Shown: in pieces, positions 51,652-61,821 of the stretch
Position numbering within the stretch: position 1 is the first letter of the stretch
Layout: each line of letters begins with the position of its first letter
NCBI GenBank assembly: GCA_947247005.1
Contig: OX365959.1
Span: forward strand, 32,694,148 to 32,758,147
Direction: 5' to 3'
Length of the DNA: 64,000 nt
Source of the DNA: Spisula solida
Taxonomy: Eukaryota; Mollusca; Bivalvia; Venerida; Mactridae
Made by a program: the position numbers and the translations under genes
The notes under the pieces: model-generated
Databases searched by the model: none
Told to the model about the DNA's origin: nothing
What the model saw: only the letters and a program-made list of their open reading frames with translations

Positions 51652-52128
51652 GGATATGATTACCTGGTGCAATGGAATGGCTACCATATATCTGAATCAA
51701 CATGGGAACCAGAATCTCACTTATCTTCAAGCTTAATCTCGAGCTTTGTCCCATCGTTCATTGAACATAATAGACTTCAACAATTTTCTCAAACCTTCGA
51801 ACGAGCGGTGCAGACCAGACTTAAATCTAAAAATCCCAAAGTTGTGATGAATGTTGACCTTGATGTATATCGTTATGTGTTTGGTGACGTTACCAAGTTG
51901 TGCCAGTTAAATGACTTTAGTTCGCTAGATCTCCCTGATTACTGGTTTTATTGTCTCCGTCCTGATGGTACCGGAATACGACTTAGATTTCCAGTGAAAG
52001 TCTCAGCAAGTTTTACGCACAGGCGAGTTTATGCGAAAGAGAACGGGAAAATGACATTGAAATGTGTCCCTATCGAAAGATGCCAACTGTACGCCTGCAC
52101 GGAAGCATGTTCTTTGTCAGATATTTAG
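51652..52128 (+). CDS. Chromodomain protein, terminal exon (second half of the chromodomain and C-terminal region)
   Basis: A CTATTTTCAG acceptor precedes GGA TAT GAT. The exon reads GYDYLVQWNGYHISESTWEP and then ESHL, which are strands 2-3 and the start of the C-terminal helix of a chromodomain (consensus YLVKWKGY...TWEP..NL, which binds methyl-lysine histone tails). The N-terminal strand would be on an upstream exon that I could not find. About 120 further residues follow, with FERAVQTRL, LDVYRYVFGDV and a PVKVSASF stretch, before the stop at 52126-52128. Chromodomains are frequent in retrotransposon integrases and some DNA-transposon proteins. Lying 200 bp upstream of a transposase-like gene on the same strand, this ORF is plausibly part of the same element. 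Alternatively it is a degenerate host gene. Confidence 0.7.
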   Translation, partial: GYDYLVQWNGYHISESTWEPESHLSSSLISSFVPSFIEHNRLQQFSQTFERAVQTRLKSKNPKVVMNVDLDVYRYVFGDVTKLCQLNDFSSLDLPDYWFYCLRPDGTGIRLRFPVKVSASFTHRRVYAKENGKMTLKCVPIERCQLYACTEACSLSDI

Positions 52129-52325
52129 AAAACAATAAACAATGTACATTTATAACATGATATAGCAAAGTGGTCACATTATAACATTATTACATGTATT
52201 TATGATATTGACATTTGTTTTACATATAACATTGAATACTTATGATATTGTCAAATGTTTCATATTTCTTTGATGGTATTACCAGGTTATATGTGTATTT
52301 TTTTAATTGATATTGTTGTTACAAA

Positions 52326-54575
52326 ATGTCCGAAAACGTTGACCCGGTCCCTTTAACACAAAAGACAATGAAAATTGAAATTGCTGTCGGTGTGTTGCGA
52401 AAAATTGAACCAGCTGATGAACTGATAATTAGTCACATAAATAAACATTTAAGATTTCATCAGTTAAAAAATGATGAACTTCTTCAAGTGAGACTTCGAA
52501 ATGAAATGTACAGGGTAAGGCGTGAACACAAAACTATTAAAAGTGGTCAAAAAAGGCATTATTCAACAAAAAGGTGAAACAATTCACAGTGTATGAAATG
52601 AACTAAAATCATTTCAATCTGAAATAGAAAGTCAATCATCCCATCTAGTGGAATTATCCACCCCTTCCAATCACAGTGACAATAAAAATAAGGGAAGTAC
52701 GTCTTGACAATTCGTCCAAAAAAAATCGTCATAGAGTCGTTAGAAAACTTGAAGTGAATTCCGAGAAAGCATTAGATTTTGTTGAAACGTTCGGTGTACT
52801 GCCCAAACAGTTAGTATGTCAGTCATTTAGTGGTGATGAATGTGTTATCAACGTAGACGGTACCACTAGCATACGAAAACATGTCCTCTGTTGAAAAAGA
52901 TCAGGTCAAGTCAATGTTAAACATTTGTGACAATCACATGATTTCAGACAAGTCTTACCACGAGATTGCAATGAAACTTCCTGCAATGCCACGGACACAC
53001 AATCTTGTTTCGTGTAGAAATGAATTGAATTCCCAGTTCGAGCTGAATCGCACACCTGGTATGCTTCCGGGATCATATGTTAGTCTGACCACCGAACTAC
53101 ATAAATATTTACATGAACAAATCAAATGTGATGGTAAACTTCCTAACAACTTGAAGATAAAATTGTCCGGTGATGGTGCTAGTGTCAGTCGGGTTTCGAA
53201 CTTTATTGTTGGGTCATTCTCTGTGATAGAAACGGGTGAATTAACTTCCAGTCACAAAGACCAGCGTGTGCTATTAATTGTAAACTGCCCAGAGAACTAT
53301 GTGAATCTAAAACAACCTCTTTCGCCATTATTCCAAGAAATAAACAAAATCCATTCTGCAGGGACAATAATGTACAACGATGAACAAATTCCAATTGAAA
53401 TGTTTGTTGGGGGCGACATGAAGTTTATTCAACTTTTAATGGGTATAAACAGTATTATCGCTACATACGCCTGTCCGTGGTGCAAGGTATCAAAAGAATC
53501 ATAGGTGACATTTCATTCCCCTGTGGGTATTATAATAGTCCTGACATGACGCGAACAGTCACAGAAATGAAAATCAACGCATCTTCGTCATCAAAAATAA
53601 AATTCGGCACCCTACATCCTCCATTGTTGAATATTGAGCCCAAAAACTATGTACCAGATGAGCTACACTTAATGATGCGTATAACCGACATTCTCCTCAG
53701 AAATCTGATAGATGACGCTAATTCGAAAGATCAATATGGGAAGTTAATAGGCGAATCTACGGATAACCTGTCTCTGTTGATAAAAGCGATTCAGGACTGT
53801 GGGTGCAACTTCAAAGTATGGACATCAAAATCGGGAGAAATGGCTTACACATCACTGTCAGGAAATGGGAAGAAAAAACTACTGAAATATTTACCAGACA
53901 AACTTATATTTTGCTTGCATACCGAAACAACACAACAGACGATTCAGTTATGGAGACTTTTACAATATATATTTAGATATTACACTCAAAACCGAAGAAG
54001 CCTTTGATGAAATACAGGTGTTTCAGAAATGTCACAAGTTCCTATCAGACTTCCTTTCCCTGGGGCAAAACAAACGAGAGGGTTATCAACCAAAAAATGT
54101 TACCCCGTATCTACACACCTTGCTGTATCACGTGCCTTCCTCCGTCTGCAAGTTTGGAAGTTTGGCTAAGTTTAGTGGTCAGGGTGTCGAGAAAGTTAAT
54201 GATGTTATAAAACAAATCCACCAATCGAAATCTACCAAACTCGACGCAACAAAAGACGCATTGCTTGTTAGAAAAAGAACAGAATTCACTGACACATTAA
54301 CACTAAATAGAAAAAAGAGGAAGTACGAGAAAACAGACGAACACTTTTGGGGTCATGAAAAATTGAGACGTATTATGGTCAAAAAGCAAACGATCGAAAG
54401 TGAAATGAAAGAGGCTGACATAGTTTACAAACGACAATCGGTATCTACCTTTGATGTAAATACTTTGTCATTAGGTGAAATAAAACAAAAAATCAGTGAA
54501 TTCGGAATAAAAACAAAATTGCGTAAAAAGGAAAAACTGCTTGATTTGTTGAAAGTGTATATTGACGGACAGTGA
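52326..54575 (+). pseudogene. RAG1/Transib-type DDE transposase-like gene with a C-terminal SAP-like domain, frame-broken
   Basis: Open frames 52326-52577, 52676-52894, 52881-53504, 53477-54007 and about 53990-54575 follow each other with small frame changes, so this is one decayed gene of roughly 750 codons. The third segment has RNELNS...LPGSY, then KLSGDGASVS (Asp at 53172), FVGGDMKF (Asp at 53415) and CPWC (53472-53483). The fourth has DELHLMMRITDILLRNL. The last has YLHTLLYHVP (His at 54114 and 54129) and FSGQGVEKVND (Glu at 54189). Known RAG1 catalytic and zinc residues (D708, C727, C730, H937, H942, E962 in mouse numbering, from memory) have the same spacings: 19, 3, 5 and 20 residues, with about 211 against 207 between the Cys and His pairs. 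The end (SLGEIKQKISEFGIKTKLRK) resembles a DNA-binding SAP motif. Inference: a RAG1-related transposase lineage, inactive here. Confidence 0.75.
54453..54572 (+). other. SAP-like DNA-binding domain at the C-terminus of the transposase-like gene
   Basis: The final roughly 40 residues follow the SAP pattern (two amphipathic helices with L..I...I...GI.TK.RKKE.L...L). They are preceded by a Lys/Glu-rich linker. SAP domains bind scaffold/AT-rich DNA. RAG1 does not carry one at its C-terminus, so this would be a distinct architecture. Confidence 0.5.
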
Positions 54576-55803
54576 TTTGAAGTGATTGCGTATGTGCTAA
54601 TAGAAGTGCTTTTGTGTATTATTTTTTGCGGCACATATTATACTTGCAGTAATAGAGTAACTGTTGCAAACTAAGACAAACCTTTTTATCCAAAAGATTG
54701 TATACGTTTGATTGTCATGTATTATCATATCAGATTTTTAAATGAATAGAATCTATTAAAAATAAATGAATAATATATTACCAAATAATTGTTTTTGTTT
54801 CAATGAATTTACTCAGTTTGCAGCCGGAGTTAAATGTGGACTGTTGTAAATGATGCTTTTGTAGAGATTTGTTGACTTGTCAAAAATACATAATTACGCG
54901 TTGCTGCACACTGTAAATTAGTAATTATATATATTTTGACAGATCAATCAAACTGCACAATTATAGAAGGAAAAATGATCCGATTTATATTCTAACATAA
55001 AGGTAATTAACATAGAACTTCATCGATGTTCATAGTCAATAACAACTTATGCACATGTATATGACATTATTTAACGAGAGGAAAATGGTCATAAAACCAC
55101 GGGAGGCATAAATCAATATGAATTATATACGCTACACTTTACACACTATAACGCATGACTGCACTTAAACCTGTCAACGGCAAACATCAATTTACTTAAT
55201 CGATAAGCGACAAGGGAAGTAAACTGTGACAAGATACGCTGTAGCGTTAGCGTCCCTTGATTATAGATTTTCTATCGATACCCGCTTGAGGAGAATTCTT
55301 CAGTATGCATACTAAATAACTACAAAATGCCGAAGTTTCTCAAGTTATTGAAGATGTCAGTGGGGTTGTTTATGGGATATACAGGCAACTATACCAACAT
55401 TACGCGAATATTTGACAATTTTATTCTATTTTTGCAATACACCAATATGTGAGGCAGTCCCTTTAAATAACCGAGTTATTGACCGGAATTTATTTCGGAA
55501 GGACGGACAATGGGGACACTTAATATGTCCCCCAAAATTATTGAATGAAGAGGAATACGAAAAGAGTGCACCACATACTAGATATATATATCACATTGAA
55601 ATGTACTGTATGTTCATAGTAACTGTATTACCTGCTTTTACAATCAAATGAAGTACATACACGACACTATGAAGTGCTACAGTAAGCTCTAACCAACGGT
55701 CAAAAGTTTTTCCTGCTACTTGCATTTCGTTTCGACAAGTATCAGATGTGAAAGTGACAGGTCTTGCATTATTTTGAATGTATTTCTCAGTATAAACATT
55801 ATT
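54576..55803. other. Flank downstream of the transposase-like gene
   Basis: AT-rich. It contains the second copy of the 34-bp repeat (55307-55340) and a 79-codon frame (55412-55651) with a somewhat protein-like stretch (VIDRNLFRKDGQWGHLICPP) that I cannot assign. No terminal inverted repeat of the Transib/RAG type (CACWRTG) was found by eye. Confidence 0.4.
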
Positions 55804-56661
55804 ATACTTAACAACTTTTTTAAGTCCTCATTTTCATTGATTAATGACTTTTGTTATTATAAATAGTGACGCAACCAAATTTCTAAAGTGATGTTTGTAT
55901 GTGGCAGACAAACTAATCCATGTCACAAACTGGCCGTATGATATGTGGTTTTGCCGTTGTTAGACGCACGTGCGTTTTGTGTTTTTATCCCTCCGCACAG
56001 TTACACATCCCTGGAATTTGTTCAAAACACTTGCGAATTATGCCCAAAGACTCGCCACGTACCAAAAACATTTAAATATTGATTTTAATATCACAGTTAT
56101 GCGACCGACGATGTCAGAAAAAAGATGACGTGACGTCGGTACGGTGCAGTGTGGCATTTTCTGTCGACAAGTCAGAATAATTACATAAAACATCACCGTC
56201 TGATTGATTTACAACATATACATGTCTTCGAGTGTTTAGTTAAACGTAATTTTATTGGTTTTCCGTCGTAAATGCTGATTGCTAGAGCGTTTGTCAATTT
56301 GAAGTGACGTTATGACGTTACATCGGGCTACTCCGTAGACGTGATACCACTTTGAGTTCAGACAGTAAAATTCAACGAGTCTACCCGTTCAGCAATGCTT
56401 CTGAGTCTCGTCTGTTACTGCTAGCAGAAAAATCAGACTGCATGGTGGTCATCCTAGATATCAAAATCTGTATTTGTGACTTTTACCTTCTTTAGTTGTT
56501 ATGTTAAGATTGTTTGCATTCAAAAAATAGACGTGTTGATATACAATTCTGCAAAACGATAACACACGCATATTATAGCCAAATTTCATTGAGATATATA
56601 CAAGGTTGACGAAGTTATCATCAAAAATATAAGCGAGGACTTAGAAAAGTTGCTAAGTATA
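55804..56661. mobile_element. MITE family M, copy 1 (about 860 bp)
   Basis: It begins ATACTTAACAACTTTTTTAA then GTCCTC, and ends with the reverse of ATACTTAGCAACTTTTCTAA then GTCCTC, giving terminal inverted repeats of about 26 bp. A second copy with high identity is at 62539-63386 in the same orientation. Internally it has CpG-containing blocks (GATGACGTGACGTCGGTACG) but no ORF. Confidence 0.85.
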
Positions 56662-57202
56662 TGTCATGTTACTGTACATGTATTGAATGTGTCCCCATGG
56701 TGATATACTTTTGAAATCACTTACATTGTTTACTGTAACAATCTAACCCACTATTATATTGTCTAACTAATAACTCATGTACCACTTACAAATTGATTGT
56801 AATTGATAGTGTGTATATTACTTATAAATGTATATATGTTCCTATATTATATGTAAATCACTTAGCGGTGGAAATAAAGAGTATAATTATAAAACCGATG
56901 AACAAACAATTGAACAATAGAAACTCTTTACTCGCTTTGAATCAAACAAAATTCTGCGTACAATACATTAATAACCGGTATAAGTTCAAACTTAAACGTA
57001 TAAATTATCACTTTTCCCCGGCTTCGTCGGCGAATATGTCATTTTATACGACTATAAATTGTTTGCAAAAAAATAGTCATAGCACATCATAAATACATGT
57101 ACTACATATATACATTATCGCAGTTACATATTGCTATATATCATAGGTACTTGTATATATAAAACATTGTAGTGATATAATACATTGTGTAGGTTATAAG
57201 GT
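56662..57202. other. 3' flank of the mucin-like exon
   Basis: AT-rich sequence downstream (minus strand) of the stop at 57203. No unambiguous polyadenylation signal was seen. Confidence 0.4.
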
Positions 57203-57675
57203 TTACATCAATACTGTTATAGCAGAACATAGGCATGCAATACATAGAAGAACGCCATACGACAATGATACATTGCCTTGTGCTGCCCGGGAACCAACCA
57301 ATCGTTCAACCATACCAACATCTGCTGCTTCCCCTGATGTGCTCATGACGACGGCTTCATTTGGCTCCCCAGTAGTACCTCCGACGACTGCAGGCTTCTG
57401 GGTAATGTCGGTAGCTGACGCCTGTTTTGTAGGAATGCCTGTATTATCCATGCCGTTGGTAACACGCGTTTTATGTTCTGTACTGTTTGTAGGTGGTAGT
57501 GTTGTAGGGTCGTGGAAAACAACAGTTTTAGAGTTGGGGTGTGCAGGTTTGTTGTGACCGGGACTGTTGGTTATATGGATGATTGTGTCTGGTTCACGTG
57601 TGGTAGACGGTTGTTCACCTGTATGTCTAGTTGTTGGTACATCATGTACAGCATGCTTCTTGGTTACTGGTGCTT
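57203..57675 (-). CDS. Mucin-like surface protein, last exon with hydrophobic C-terminus
   Basis: On the minus strand an ATTATTGTAG acceptor precedes a 473-bp exon with a one-base carry-over, ending in a TAA/TAG-type stop at 57203-57205. It encodes a Thr/Ser/Pro-rich stretch (for example TTREPDTIIH, PTNSTEHKTR) with possible N- and O-glycosylation sites. It ends GNVSLSYGVLLCIACLCSAI then TVLM, about 20 hydrophobic residues at the extreme C-terminus preceded by small residues (GSRAAQG). That layout fits a GPI-anchor signal or tail anchor. The previous exon is 58152-58288, whose exit phase matches. The plus-strand frame over the same bases is a shadow. Confidence 0.7.
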
Positions 57676-58151
57676 CTACAATAATTGAACTCATAATGAG
57701 ACAATGAGAGGGATATATGTATATGTAGAAGTAAATATCTAGGTTGTACATGTTGTTTACTTTAAACTATGGACTTATTTGATTTCTACAGTTGTAATAG
57801 TTGTTCGACCAATAGTGCGCATGTCTGGATGATGGTTAACTCGATAAGAAGAATCGATTTTGCGACACGTCAGGACAGTATACTATTACAATCAGATGAC
57901 TTCAACCGTTCTAGATATATTATTTGTCGATATATAAGTCTCTAAGTTTATTATACATATGTATTTCAAAGGAGCCATCTTCAGTGATTTTAAAAATAGG
58001 TCAAACCGCAAAAGCTAAATGCAAAAAGAAACTAAATTGTCGTTCACTAACAAAATCTATGGTCATACATAAATCAATGTTTAGGCAAACAGCAATGGAA
58101 TCGTAGGTCGAGCAACAGCAACCGTTAAAGATGGAACAACAATAATAGTAC

Positions 58152-58288
58152 CTGTTTGTGCGGTAGGTGGCGCTGTAGGTGGCGCTGTTGGTTGTGGATG
58201 TTCTACATTTTCTGGATCTTCCATTCGAATCTCGTTACTTCTGACGTATATAGGCTCCAGGGGGGTCTCCCTTCTTCTTCTCTTTCCA
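58152..58288 (-). CDS. Mucin-like surface protein, penultimate exon
   Basis: The 137-bp exon lies between TGTATAACAG and ACAG|GTACTA. It takes one base on entry and leaves in phase 1, matching 57675. It encodes WKEKKKGDPLEPIYVRSNEI, then RMEDPENVEHPQ and a PTAPPTAPPTAQT tract. The Lys-rich start followed by an acidic, P-Y-containing segment looks like a cytoplasmic juxtamembrane region, at odds with the GPI-like terminus of the next exon. No upstream exon with a phase-2 exit has been found. The exon at 61291-61486 exits in phase 1 and cannot join directly. Confidence 0.62.
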
Positions 58289-58403
58289 ACTGTTATACAA
58301 TTTATTTAAACACTATTACATAGTCTCAATCTTCTGTTGTCAAACATGTTATGTCAATAATCTATTTAAAAGGTATTGTTGTGCTGATTTTTTTCTAATA
58401 CAG

Positions 58404-58492
58404 TGGCTGCGGTACGCATGCTGGAGTTAAGAATTGAACTCTCAAAGGGAGCTGTATTAGAAGGGACTAAATGGTTTCAGTTGTTTGACCAG
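58404..58492 (+). CDS. Isolated exon-like segment on the plus strand
   Basis: TTTTTTCTAATACAG (a strong tract and acceptor) is followed by 89 bp and an ACCAG|GTATCG donor. The only open frame (entry phase 1, exit phase 0) reads AAVRMLELRIELSKGAVLEG then TKWFQLFDQ. It is antisense to the mucin-like gene model and no partner exon was found. It could be a real exon, a pseudogene fragment or chance. Confidence 0.3.
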
Positions 58493-58748
58493 GTATCGAA
58501 CATTCATGACCCCGTTCCCGATGGACATGTCTAATATATGAACCCGTATAAGTTGAAATAAGGTGTTGCCTTACCTGATTAATTTGTTATACTCATTTTA
58601 GTTCGTTATTAATATTAAAGTAGCATAAACACATTGAAAGAAATACACGGAGAACATAAAGAAACGCACATGTTGCATTTTCTCCATAGAGTTACATGTT
58701 AGCCTATGGCTTTTTTCGAAGGCCACATAATGAGTTCGGCGTGTATTA

Positions 58749-58895
58749 TACTGTTATTGACTTATGTTGAGGTGAATATGATGTTTTGTTGACCTGAAAA
58801 AGTGATATTGACCGATGACAAAGTCAGAGGTCAATATCACTTTTTGAAGGTCAACTAAACATCATATTCATCGAAACATAAGTCGACAACTGTTA
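58749..58895. repeat. Long palindrome P2 (about 147 bp)
   Basis: Arms of about 65 bp (ACTGTTATTGACTTATGTTG ... AAAGTGATATTGACC and its reverse) surround a 15-bp spacer. A handful of mismatches. Hairpin-forming and MITE-like. Confidence 0.85.
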
Positions 58896-59253
58896 TATTG
58901 TATATCATGTCATCAGTCAAGAAAATAAAACCTATTGACTTTTTTAAATTATAATATCTTCAATCTCTCTTCAGGGAAGTGTATGTAATAGAAACAAAAT
59001 ACGACTCTTCATTTATGTTCTAGCTCAGAATGTTATCCTTGTGTATATGTATGAGAGAGTATTCACGTATTTATTAACAGCATTTATCATTAATGGCTAG
59101 GTTTGGGCCTATAAATGATAAAATGTATGAGCAGCTGTAGGGCAAATAATACGGGAAATAACGTGACGTTGTTTGGAACGTTATGTCGCAGGAAATGACG
59201 TCGCGTCATAAAAAAGTTATATCCACCCTCGGTTTCGGGAGGTGTATATTTAG

Positions 59254-59423
59254 TAAATAGATCGCTGTTTTGCGTGATATACCAGTGAATAGATATCGGT
59301 TTAGAGTTCATATGCGTAGGAATTAATCACGAAGGCCGTAGGCCTGAGTGATTAATAACTATGCATATGAACGACAAACAGTTATCTATTCACCGGTATA
59401 TCACGCAAAACAGCGATCTATTT
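59254..59423. repeat. Long palindrome P3 (about 170 bp)
   Basis: Arms from AATAGATCGCTGTTTTGCGT through CATATGC to a centre with GAAGGCCGTAGGCCTGAG, then the reverse. It has the same design as P1 at 14398: a GC-rich self-complementary centre between AT-rich arms. Confidence 0.87.
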
Positions 59424-60769
59424 GCATTCTTACACGTGTAATTTGTACAAATTTATACGGACTATTTTGTTTGCGAAGTTGGTGAGTTATTTATCATGTT
59501 GCATAGACAACTTCCGCTGTTCAAAGAATCGTAACGTACGCCCCTGGATTTTTAAGCTTAACTGTTATCTTTATTTGTCGCCAAACTGATTAGTCCGGCA
59601 GAACTTGCAATGGACCGTGCAATGTCTTCTATACAAAATGTTTTTGCATTTTCATGTTCTCCTGACAATACCCTAACATAATCTGGATGATGCCACCTTG
59701 TCATCATTGAGCAATTCTCACAATGAGGCCCCAAAGGGGTACATGAATTTTCATGAATTAAGCGGTATTAGTACATTATCGTTTAGACTAAGGTAAAGCA
59801 AGACACCTTAAATGTTGTTTATATAGTGTTAAATAATAAGTTGCATCAAATTATTCATCATTTATAATATTAACATGTGGAAATGAGGCCCTGCTGGCGT
59901 TTTACGTCTTGTATAAGGCCCCTTTTTTGACAAACATATGTATCAAATCATGGTACCATGTTTTTCATTACATTGATACTTAACATTGAATTCAGTATCA
60001 CTGGCAATCATAAACAGTCTGCGTAGCATTGCTAAATATTTTATTTCCTTAAACTGAGGCCCTATAAATGGTAAATCCAAATGTAGAAAAAATAGTGAAA
60101 TTCTCCAAAATCGATGTCAAGAAATGTTTTATTCTCTTATACTTTAAGAAATGCAATCTTAACCGTACTTTTATTGCTATTACCCTGTGAACGAAATATT
60201 CGTGTGGTACATTTGGAAAAAGTAAAATATGACAATGAGGCCCCGCATGCGTGTTAAACTAGAAATAAGACACGAATGGTAAATAGTCCCTGTTTAATTA
60301 ACCATTTCAACATAGCAGACATTAGATTTAACTGATTAATTAAATTATAATATTGTTAAGTATTCATAACTTAATAATATATAGAAATGAAATTATTAAC
60401 TGAGACCCGGAATGGGTTGATAGACTCCGGTATTCTGTTTATCATTGCACTTACGGATATCTTCTTACGCTCAAATTAAAATTTTCTTATAACGATTTTA
60501 CTACTACAAAAAGCGGAGATATTTGGTTTGTAGGAGTTCATTAACGAATAGATTTATAGATAGTCATTTTACCAAACTGTTTCAGAGATGATATGCCCTA
60601 CCCGGTATGTAATCCTTACCACAGTAGTGTACAACCATTTTATGCATAATGTTCATCACTGCTATTCACTGCAGACATTGCAAGCCATATAGGATTACAC
60701 ACGGCCACGAAGTACAGCCACTGCAAGGCCTATGAGGAACTCATTATATCAGAGTGCATCCATACAATG

Positions 60770-61213
60770 CCCCATTGTGTACACTATAGTCACTACCGTC
60801 GTTTATTGTAAGTGAATATTGATACCAGATTATCTGAAACACGATCAAATGCGCTTTACGTAGTGTTGCAGCCACAAGGGCGCATGTGCATCCTCTAGTG
60901 CAGATACAGCAGACCGAGAGAAAGCCCCACGGAAGGGAAAGAGAGACGTTAGATAGCAGGCCCAGCGCTGCATAAGTGTGTCTAGCTCTTTTTACGAATA
61001 CACAACCCGTTTCTTTTATTTGTCCGATGTATAGCACCGATACACATTTTTTCGGCACCCTTAGCCAGATACTTTGCAGTCCATTCGACCAGATATAGCG
61101 GGAAATATTACCAATAGAATTTCAGAAATATCCAGTTCTCATGCCGGGAATTGAACCAACGACCTCTGTATCAACAGCCCAGTGCATTAGCAGTGAGCTA
61201 TCGCCGCTATGTA
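60770..61213 (-). mobile_element. tRNA-derived SINE (family B)
   Basis: On the minus strand it starts GCGGCGATAGCTCACTGCTA with a tRNA-like head and B box GGTTCAATTCC. A core follows with GTGTATCGGTGCTATACATC and GGACAAATAAAAGAAACGGG that is homologous to the core of family A, then a distinct 3' tail ending near GATAATCTGGTATCAATATT. A different head and tail with a shared core indicates modular exchange. Confidence 0.75.
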
Positions 61214-61290
61214 TACTCGAGGCTTCACTGGGTATATAATCCCCTAAGGTCCACCATCAGCGAAATATGCCATTTCACCCATATTTATGA

Positions 61291-61486
61291 CCAACTTACC
61301 AAGTAAATCTATTCCAATCCCATACGATACATCACATAAATATTCCATCCCCGATAGAATACTGGCACTACTGAGTGCAATATTTGTAAACTGCCACACA
61401 ATTACCATTAAATAGGTGATGTTACTGGTGAGTACTGCCTTCTCTGTCAGACTTGTTATTGCCTTTTGGAGACCCAACATAACCAT
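61291..61486 (-). CDS. Exon-like segment inside element II
   Basis: On the minus strand an open frame from at least 61486 runs through KAITSLTEKAVLTSN and LSSASILSGMEYLCDVSYGI to a strong TTG|GTAAGT donor with exit phase 1. The composition (amphipathic, helical, one N-x-T site) is protein-like. It loosely recalls the helical GAIN-domain subdomain of adhesion GPCRs, but that is a guess. The acceptor is unclear, and CCAAAAG|GC near 61465 lacks a pyrimidine tract. It may be part of the mucin-like gene or a captured gene fragment. Confidence 0.33.
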
Positions 61487-61639
61487 GGATGGTTGTGTCG
61501 GTCAGTGTTTAGTACTTAAACGTCCCATGCATATGTAGCTTGCAATGATATGTAGAGCCAGGAATGTACATAGCCGGCAGTGGCAATTCCCTTTAAATAC
61601 TAGTATAAGGTTTGACTGAACTAATGGTGAATGCTTTAA

Positions 61640-61821
61640 TCAAGACTGAATATACTGTATAGCTTGAGACAGTGTATGAATGGTTGTACTTGGCGGTGGT
61701 GAATTATCCATTGACATGGAATTGCAGTACATACGAAAAGTCATATTTGGTGGTGGCGTACAGAAATAGAGGTACTGTACATGGCGATCGGAATGGGTTG
61801 TCATGGGAACCTGATAAAGCT
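61640..61821 (-). CDS. Second exon-like segment inside element II
   Basis: On the minus strand GCTTTATCAG precedes VPMTTHSDRHVQYLYFCTPP, PNMTFRMYCNSMSMDNS and a short Thr/Pro stretch, then a stop at about 61640. A possible donor (ATACA|GTATAT) occurs just before the stop. Two Cys and an N-glycosylation site suggest extracellular protein. Family unknown, and support is only moderate. Confidence 0.25.

Noticed and set aside
52584..52678. CACAGTG heptamers as possible RAG/Transib termini
   Set aside because: Both lie inside the coding region, not at element ends, and have no partner or nonamer-like sequence at a fixed spacing.
54425..54634. Minus-strand ORF opposite the SAP-like domain
   Set aside because: Antisense shadow of the transposase-like gene.
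57273..57557. 94-codon plus-strand ORF
   Set aside because: Shadow of the minus-strand mucin-like exon, which has a splice acceptor and a sensible C-terminus.
58288..61291. Direct splice from the exon ending 61291 to the exon starting 58288
   Set aside because: The phases do not match (exit 1 against an entry needing a phase-2 partner). A first reading suggesting a match came from a miscounted C-run and was corrected.
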